From positions 1 through 28,756 of the forward strand of contig JAEYPB010000097.1 of NCBI GenBank assembly GCA_023411175.1: a DNA stretch of 28,756 nt. The letters run 5' to 3'. The translations under genes were made by a program, and so were the position numbers. How positions within the stretch are numbered: position 1 is the stretch's first letter; every line of letters begins with the position of its first letter. The notes under the pieces were generated by a model. That model worked only from the letters and a program-made list of their open reading frames with translations, was not told where the DNA came from and made no database searches. Positions 25,205 to 28,756 of the stretch are shown here, piece by piece. This DNA is from Bacillota bacterium (GTDB lineage: Bacteria > Bacillota > Clostridia > Christensenellales > Aristaeellaceae).

Positions 25205-26512
25205 TCAGCGCACCCCCTTCAGGATTTCAACAAGCTCGTCCATGTCGGCCTTCGAGTTCATCTCGGTGGCGCACCACAGGATGTCGTCCGCCACCTGAAG
25301 GCCGCCCAGAATGCCTTTTTCGGAAAGGGCCGCAAGGGCGCGCTCGGCGGGAACGGGGGATTCCGTCAGGAACTCATGGAAGAACGCGCCGCCGTGCCGC
25401 CGCCGGTAACCGATCTCCGCCAGCCGCGCGGCGAGGTATTCTGCCCGGGCGTGGCACTGCCGGGCGACTTCGGTCAGCCCCTCCGCGCCCAGCGCCGCCG
25501 CGTAGACCGAGGCGGTCGTCGCGCAGAGTGCCTGATTGGTGCAGATGTTGCTGCCTGCCTTTTCCCTTCGGATGTGCTGCTCGCGGGCTTGCAGCGTCAG
25601 GACGAAGGCGCGGCGGCCTTCTTTGTCCGTGGTTTCGCCCACGATGCGGCCCGGGAGTTTTCGCATCATGTCCGCCTTCGCGGCCATGAAGCCCAGGTAT
25701 GGCCCGCCGAAGGACAGCGGCATGCCCAGCGGCTGGCCGTCGCCCACCGCGATGTCCGCGCCCAGCTCACCAGCGGACTTATACAGCGCGCCGGCGATGG
25801 GGTTCACGGAGAGGATCAGCTTCGCGCCCGCGCCTTGAACCAGTTTGGCGGCGCCTTCCGCATCCTCGATCAGGCCGTAGAAGTTGGGGGACTGCATCAC
25901 GAGGCAGGCGGCGTCCTGGCCCAGAAGCCCCTTCAGCGCGTCCAGATCCACGCGGCCGCCCTTCTCCGGCACGGTTTCCAGCCTGTACCCGTAACCGGCG
26001 AGGTACGTTGCGAGGACGCGGCGCGTTTCCGGGTTTGCGCTCTCCGCCACCAGCGCACGGGGGCGCTTTTTGTCGCAGCACATGGCGACGCCCTCCGCCG
26101 CGGCGGTGGCGCCGTCGTAGACCGAGGCGTTGGAGGCGTCAAGGCCGGTCAGCTCGCACACGAGGGTCTGGTATTCGAAAATGGATTGCAGGATTCCCTG
26201 ACTGATCTCCGCCTGGTAGGGGGTGTAGGCGGTCACGAATTCCTCTTTCGAGGTCACCGACCGGACGATGGCGGGGATGTAGTGGTTGTAAGCGCCCGCG
26301 CCGCGGAAGATGGAGCGGTAGATTTTGTTTTTGGCCGCGATCGCGCGCATCTCACGGGAGACTTCCAGTTCGCCAAGCCCCTCCGGGATGTTCAGCCGAT
26401 CAATCTGCAGCGCCTTCGGAACATCCCGGTACAGCTCCGCGGGGCTGCTGAGGCCGATCTCCCGGAGCATCTCGGCCCGTTCGGCGGCAGATGACGGCAG
26501 GTACCCGCCCAT
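25205..26512 (-). CDS. gcvPA: Glycine dehydrogenase (decarboxylating) subunit 1
   Basis: The N-terminal half of the split P protein, 435 residues. Family blocks are YLPSSAAERAEMLREIGL, FRGAGAYNHYIPAIVRSV, FVTAYTPYQAEISQGILQSIFEYQT, LTGLDASNASVYDGATAAAE, SFGGPYLGFMA, RLPGR-like RKLPGRIVGETTD, and EQHIRREKAGSNICTNQAL. It pairs with GcvPB and lacks the PLP lysine itself. The ATG at 26512 is chosen because AGGAGG lies 7 bases upstream within the end of gcvH; its A overlaps the gcvH stop (TGATG). Longer readings of the frame merely cross gcvH. Confidence 0.97.
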   Translation of the reverse strand: MGGYLPSSAAERAEMLREIGLSSPAELYRDVPKALQIDRLNIPEGLGELEVSREMRAIAAKNKIYRSIFRGAGAYNHYIPAIVRSVTSKEEFVTAYTPYQAEISQGILQSIFEYQTLVCELTGLDASNASVYDGATAAAEGVAMCCDKKRPRALVAESANPETRRVLATYLAGYGYRLETVPEKGGRVDLDALKGLLGQDAACLVMQSPNFYGLIEDAEGAAKLVQGAGAKLILSVNPIAGALYKSAGELGADIAVGDGQPLGMPLSFGGPYLGFMAAKADMMRKLPGRIVGETTDKEGRRAFVLTLQAREQHIRREKAGSNICTNQALCATTASVYAAALGAEGLTEVARQCHARAEYLAARLAEIGYRRRHGGAFFHEFLTESPVPAERALAALSEKGILGGLQVADDILWCATEMNSKADMDELVEILKGVR

Positions 26513-26892
26513 CAGCCTTCCTCCTCGCAGAAGGCGGCGTAGGCCGCGGCGTCCAGAAGTTCCTCGGTCTCGCCCACGTTCTCGATCACGGCCAGCCAGG
26601 CGTCGTAGGGGTTCTGGTTGATGGCCTCCGGGGCGTCGCCGAGCGCTTCGTTGACCTCGCGCACGCGGCCCGACACGGGGCTGAAGATGTCTGAAACCGC
26701 CTTGACCGATTCCACGTCGGCCAACCTGCCGCCGGTGGTCATCTCGTCGCCGGGGTCGGGCAGGTTGACAAATACGATGTCGCCCAGCTGGGACTGCGCA
26801 AAGTCGGTGATGCCAATGCGCGCGGCACCGTCCGGCAGGATTTCCAGCCATTCGTGGGACTTGGAGTATTTGAGATTTTCGGGCGTGTTCAT
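26512..26892 (-). CDS. gcvH: Glycine cleavage system H protein
   Basis: The 126-residue lipoyl carrier that shuttles the aminomethyl group between the P, T and L proteins. The lipoyl lysine is Lys64 in ADVESVKAVSDIFSPVSG. LKYSKSHEWLE at the start and INQNPYDAWLAVIE near the end are typical. The ATG at 26892 has AGGAGG 7 bases before it. It sits 75 bases after gcvT, and its stop overlaps the gcvPA start by one base. Lipoylation enzymes are not in the window. Confidence 0.97.
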   Translation of the reverse strand: MNTPENLKYSKSHEWLEILPDGAARIGITDFAQSQLGDIVFVNLPDPGDEMTTGGRLADVESVKAVSDIFSPVSGRVREVNEALGDAPEAINQNPYDAWLAVIENVGETEELLDAAAYAAFCEEEG

Positions 26893-26967
26893 GGGGATTC
26901 CTCCTATTATAAATATCCGTTTGGCGTATCCCGCGAAAGCCACATGGCGGACCGGGGGTTGGGTGGG

Positions 26968-28053
26968 CTATTTCGCGCGGTTGTAAAACGGCAGCGGCAC
27001 GACTTCTGCGGCGACCATCCGCCCGCGCACGTCCACCTCCACCGCGTCGCCCGTCTGCACGCTGCCGCTTTCAACCAGCGCCATCGCGCAGGCCGAGCCG
27101 ACGAAGGGGAGCAGCGTGCCGCTGGTGGTCTGGCCGATGGGCTTTCCATCCCGGAACACCGCCTGGTGTTCCCGCAGGATGCCCTTGCCGATGGCCTTGA
27201 GGCCGATCCGCGCGCGGGGCGCGCCCTTTTCGAGCATCGCCTCCCGGCCGATGAAGCCATGGGTCTCGGCCTTGACCGCCCAGGAGAGGCCGGTTTCAAG
27301 GGGCGAGACGGTTTCGTCCATCTCATGTCCGTAGAGCGGCATCCCGGCTTCGAGGCGCAGCGTGTCCCGAGCGCCGAGGCCGCAGGGGATGAGGCCTGCC
27401 TCCCGGCCCTTTTCCAACAGAAGCGTCCACAGCGCGGGTGCGTCTTCGGACTTCACATACAGCTCGTATCCAAATTCGCCGGTGTAGCCGGTGCGGGACA
27501 GGAGGCAGTCGATGCCGCCGACGCTGGCGCGCTCGATGAACCAGTAATACTTTTGCGGGATCTGATCCGCCGGGGTCAGCGACGCGATCAGCGCTTTTGC
27601 GGCGGGGCCCTGCAGCGCGAGCTGCGCGGTGTCGTCCGACACGTCGGAGACGGCGCAGTCGCCGAAGCGGTGCGCCTTCATCCAGCTTACGTCCTTCCCC
27701 CGGTTGGCGGCGTTGACCACCACCATGTATTTTTCTTCCGCCAGGCGGTAGACGATCAGGTCGTCCAGGATGCCGCCCTCGTCGTTCAGCATGGGGGAGT
27801 AGCGCACCTGTCCGATGCCCATGCCGGTAAAATCGTTGGTCATCAGGCGGTTGAGGTTTTCGAGCGCATCCGGCCCCTCGAACCGCACTTCGCCCATGTG
27901 CGATACGTCAAAAAGGCCCATCTTCTGCCGCACCGCCATGTGCTCTTGGATGACGCCGCCCGGGTACTGCACCGGCAGCAGATATCCTGCGAAGGGTACC
28001 ATGCGCCCGCCCGCGGCGACGTGCAGTTCATACAGCGGGGTTTTGAGTTCCAT
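26968..28053 (-). CDS. gcvT: Glycine cleavage system aminomethyltransferase (T protein)
   Basis: The tetrahydrofolate-dependent enzyme that takes the aminomethyl group from GcvH, releasing ammonia and making 5,10-methylene-THF. It is 361 residues long, normal for GcvT. Visible marks are TPLYELHVAAGGRMVPFAGYLLPVQY, GLFDVSHMGEV, LNDEGGILDDLIVYRL, LALQGP, SRTGYTGEFGYELY (folate-binding region) and GLGARDTLRLEAGMPLYGHE. AGGGAGGA lies 5 to 6 bases before the ATG. It is the first gene of the gcv operon, behind the glycine riboswitch and its terminator. Confidence 0.98.
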   Translation of the reverse strand: MELKTPLYELHVAAGGRMVPFAGYLLPVQYPGGVIQEHMAVRQKMGLFDVSHMGEVRFEGPDALENLNRLMTNDFTGMGIGQVRYSPMLNDEGGILDDLIVYRLAEEKYMVVVNAANRGKDVSWMKAHRFGDCAVSDVSDDTAQLALQGPAAKALIASLTPADQIPQKYYWFIERASVGGIDCLLSRTGYTGEFGYELYVKSEDAPALWTLLLEKGREAGLIPCGLGARDTLRLEAGMPLYGHEMDETVSPLETGLSWAVKAETHGFIGREAMLEKGAPRARIGLKAIGKGILREHQAVFRDGKPIGQTTSGTLLPFVGSACAMALVESGSVQTGDAVEVDVRGRMVAAEVVPLPFYNRAK

Positions 28054-28151
28054 ATCAATTCCTCCCTAAATCATCGTGCGATCGGGGTGGTTTTCCGAAG
28101 CGAAGGGAATCCTTTTTCTTCACCAGGCAGTGTGTCGCCGGGGATGGATGT

Positions 28152-28184
28152 AAAAAGAGGCACACCTTAGAAAGGTGCGCCTCT
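28152..28184 (-). terminator. Riboswitch-controlled terminator before gcvT
   Basis: On the minus strand AGAGGCGCACCTT (28184-28172) pairs with AAGGTGTGCCTCT (28168-28156) around a TCT loop, with one G-T wobble, then a five-T run. Its 5' arm shares AGAG with the closing stem of the second aptamer, so the two cannot form together. Confidence 0.88.
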
Positions 28185-28340
28185 GTCCAGTTACCTGAAA
28201 GATTCTCCCGGCGTGCCGGGATTGCTTCTTCGGTGTCGAATCAATCGACTTTACAGAGTGTCGTCAGACTCCGGTCCTTTTGCCTGAGAGTTTCTTGCGC
28301 GTTCCCCTTCGGCGCCGCCGCGGCGGTCTCTCCCGGAATC
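28181..28340 (-). promoter_or_regulatory. Tandem glycine riboswitch
   Basis: Two glycine aptamers in series. Aptamer I (28340-28267) has the closing stem ATTCCGG/CCGGAGT, then GGGAGAG, GCGCCGAAGGGG and the conserved AACTCTCAGGCAAAAGGAC. Aptamer II (28260-28181) has the closing stem CTCTGT/ACAGAG, ACACCGAAGAAGC, a CCCGGC/GCCGGG hairpin and ATCTTTCAGGTAACTGGAC. The leader AGAC and linker GTCT could form the kink-turn known from this class. Ligand binding should stabilise the aptamer II closing stem, block the terminator and switch gcv on. The class and location before gcvT make this secure. Confidence 0.94.
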
Positions 28341-28367
28341 GTCTTCCGATCCTATTCAATTGATCTC

Positions 28368-28396
28368 ATTTTATAGGATGGCGCGGAACCTGTCAA
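28368..28396 (-). promoter_or_regulatory. Promoter of the gcv operon
   Basis: On the minus strand, a perfect TTGACA (28396-28391), a 17-base gap and TAAAAT (28373-28368), about 20 bases before the riboswitch begins. Confidence 0.85.
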
Positions 28397-28455
28397 GCCG
28401 GATTTGCGTAAGATGGCGTAGCCGCGCATTCTACGCGGCGAAAGGATGATGAATC

Positions 28456-28756
28456 ATGTGGCTCTATCCACAGATTGATTGGAGGCGGTGCCGAAACGCC
28501 TGCCCGCCGCCCTGCCCGGACCCCTGTCGGCCCGACCCGCCGCCCTGGCCGAACCCGCCCTGGCCAGACGCCTGCCGCCCGGAGCCCTGCCATCCCACCC
28601 CTCCCAGACCCACGCCGCCCTGGAATCCGCCCTGGCCGGAGGCCTGTCGGCCCGATCCTTGTTGTCGGCCCGATCCTTGTTGTCGGCCGGACCCCTGTTG
28701 TCGGCCCGACCCTTGCTGCCGCCCCGTGCCGCCCCGCCCCCAAACCAGCCCCCCCC
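28456..28756 (+). CDS. Cysteine/proline-rich CRPDPC repeat protein, partial at window edge
   Basis: A frame open from ATG 28456 to the end of the window (100 codons, no stop), with AAAGGAT about 8 bases before the ATG. After a short start (MWLYPQIDWRRC) it is almost wholly Pro and Cys, with 15 cysteines visible. Two longer units share a PPW...PPWP-x-ACRP-x-PC pattern (about residues 30-45 and 54-69). Then CRPDPC is repeated four times (residues 64-87) so that CC pairs alternate with RPDP. Within the four 18-base units every base difference is synonymous in this frame, which supports coding here over the antisense frame. I recognise no family. A disulfide-linked coat or surface layer protein, or a metal-binding protein, are guesses. 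Confidence 0.6.
   Translation, partial: MWLYPQIDWRRCRNACPPPCPDPCRPDPPPWPNPPWPDACRPEPCHPTPPRPTPPWNPPWPEACRPDPCCRPDPCCRPDPCCRPDPCCRPVPPRPQTSPP
28645..28716 (+). repeat. Four tandem 18-base repeats encoding CRPDPC
   Basis: Units at 28645-28662, 28663-28680, 28681-28698 and 28699-28716. Units 1 and 2 are identical; units 3 and 4 differ only at third codon positions (CCC/CCG, GAT/GAC, CCT/CCC, TGT/TGC). Confidence 0.92.

Noticed and set aside
23664..25298. A 544-codon plus-strand frame opposite gcvPB
   Set aside because: It is an antisense shadow of gcvPB, rich in His, Arg and Gly, with no family features.
26893..26967. An internal promoter in the gcvT-gcvH gap (TATAAT-like bases near 26907-26913)
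   Set aside because: The box would lie within a few bases of the gcvH ribosome binding site and there is no -35 partner. The AT-rich bases are more simply part of the leader.
28645..28716. Tandem 18-base repeats considered as a CRISPR array
   Set aside because: The units are directly adjacent with no spacers and lie inside an open reading frame.
28393..28743. A 116-codon minus-strand frame with GPTTRI repeats opposite the CRPDPC frame
   Set aside because: It would cover the gcv promoter and has no good start site. Base changes between repeat units are silent in the plus frame, which points to the plus strand as coding.

Overview
The window looks like a piece of chromosome from a high-GC member of the Clostridia (Firmicutes). 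Ribosome binding sites are strong AGGAGG types. Promoters are sigma-A-like, usually with a 17-base spacer. The glycine dehydrogenase is split into gcvPA and gcvPB, the Fe-S genes form an Rrf2-nifS-nifU set, and ScpA, DegV, AzlCD and LrgAB homologues are present. I see no rRNA, tRNA, CRISPR array, insertion sequence or phage gene. The genus cannot be told from the sequence alone.

Layout, left to right. (1) 86-2224, minus strand: folC, a Dabb-domain protein and a DUF2148 Fe-S protein, from a TTGACA-17-AATAAT promoter. (2) 2427-4279, plus: a DegV-family lipid-binding protein and an acyltransferase-fold protein that lacks the catalytic residues of its family. (3) 4467-6067, plus: a half-size EamA transporter, then azlC-azlD. 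(4) 6186-11217, minus: sugar-nucleotide epimerase, uvrA, a degenerate GNAT-like protein and bioY, apparently one operon. (5) 11456-13282, plus: a stand-alone L-fucose isomerase followed by three hairpins. (6) 13439-18701, minus: Rrf2 regulator, nifS, nifU, hflX, a DMT transporter with a histidine-rich tail, and DUF1905. (7) 18702-19174: a 473-base gene-free stretch holding the rrf2 promoter and a possible structured RNA. (8) 19175-21789: ogt (plus), a HAD hydrolase (minus), then a site-2 protease and scpA (plus). (9) 21835-23616, minus: an FMN reductase and lrgA-lrgB. (10) 23766-28053, minus: gcvT-gcvH-gcvPA-gcvPB behind a tandem glycine riboswitch with its own terminator and a consensus promoter. 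(11) 28456 to the right edge, plus: the start of a cysteine/proline repeat protein with CRPDPC units.

How the genes work together. The gcv operon encodes the T, H and P proteins of glycine cleavage; the L protein is not in the window. Its riboswitch and terminator fit a switch that turns the operon on when glycine is plentiful, and FolC nearby makes the polyglutamylated folates this pathway uses. The Rrf2 protein has the three cysteines expected of an Fe-S sensing regulator and probably controls its own nifS-nifU operon.

The least ordinary items are the CRPDPC repeat protein at the right edge, an HflX GTPase whose N-terminal extension carries a complete JAMM metalloprotease signature (RadC-like), the His-rich transporter tail, the acyltransferase-fold protein with its active-site residues replaced, and the structured leader before ogt.
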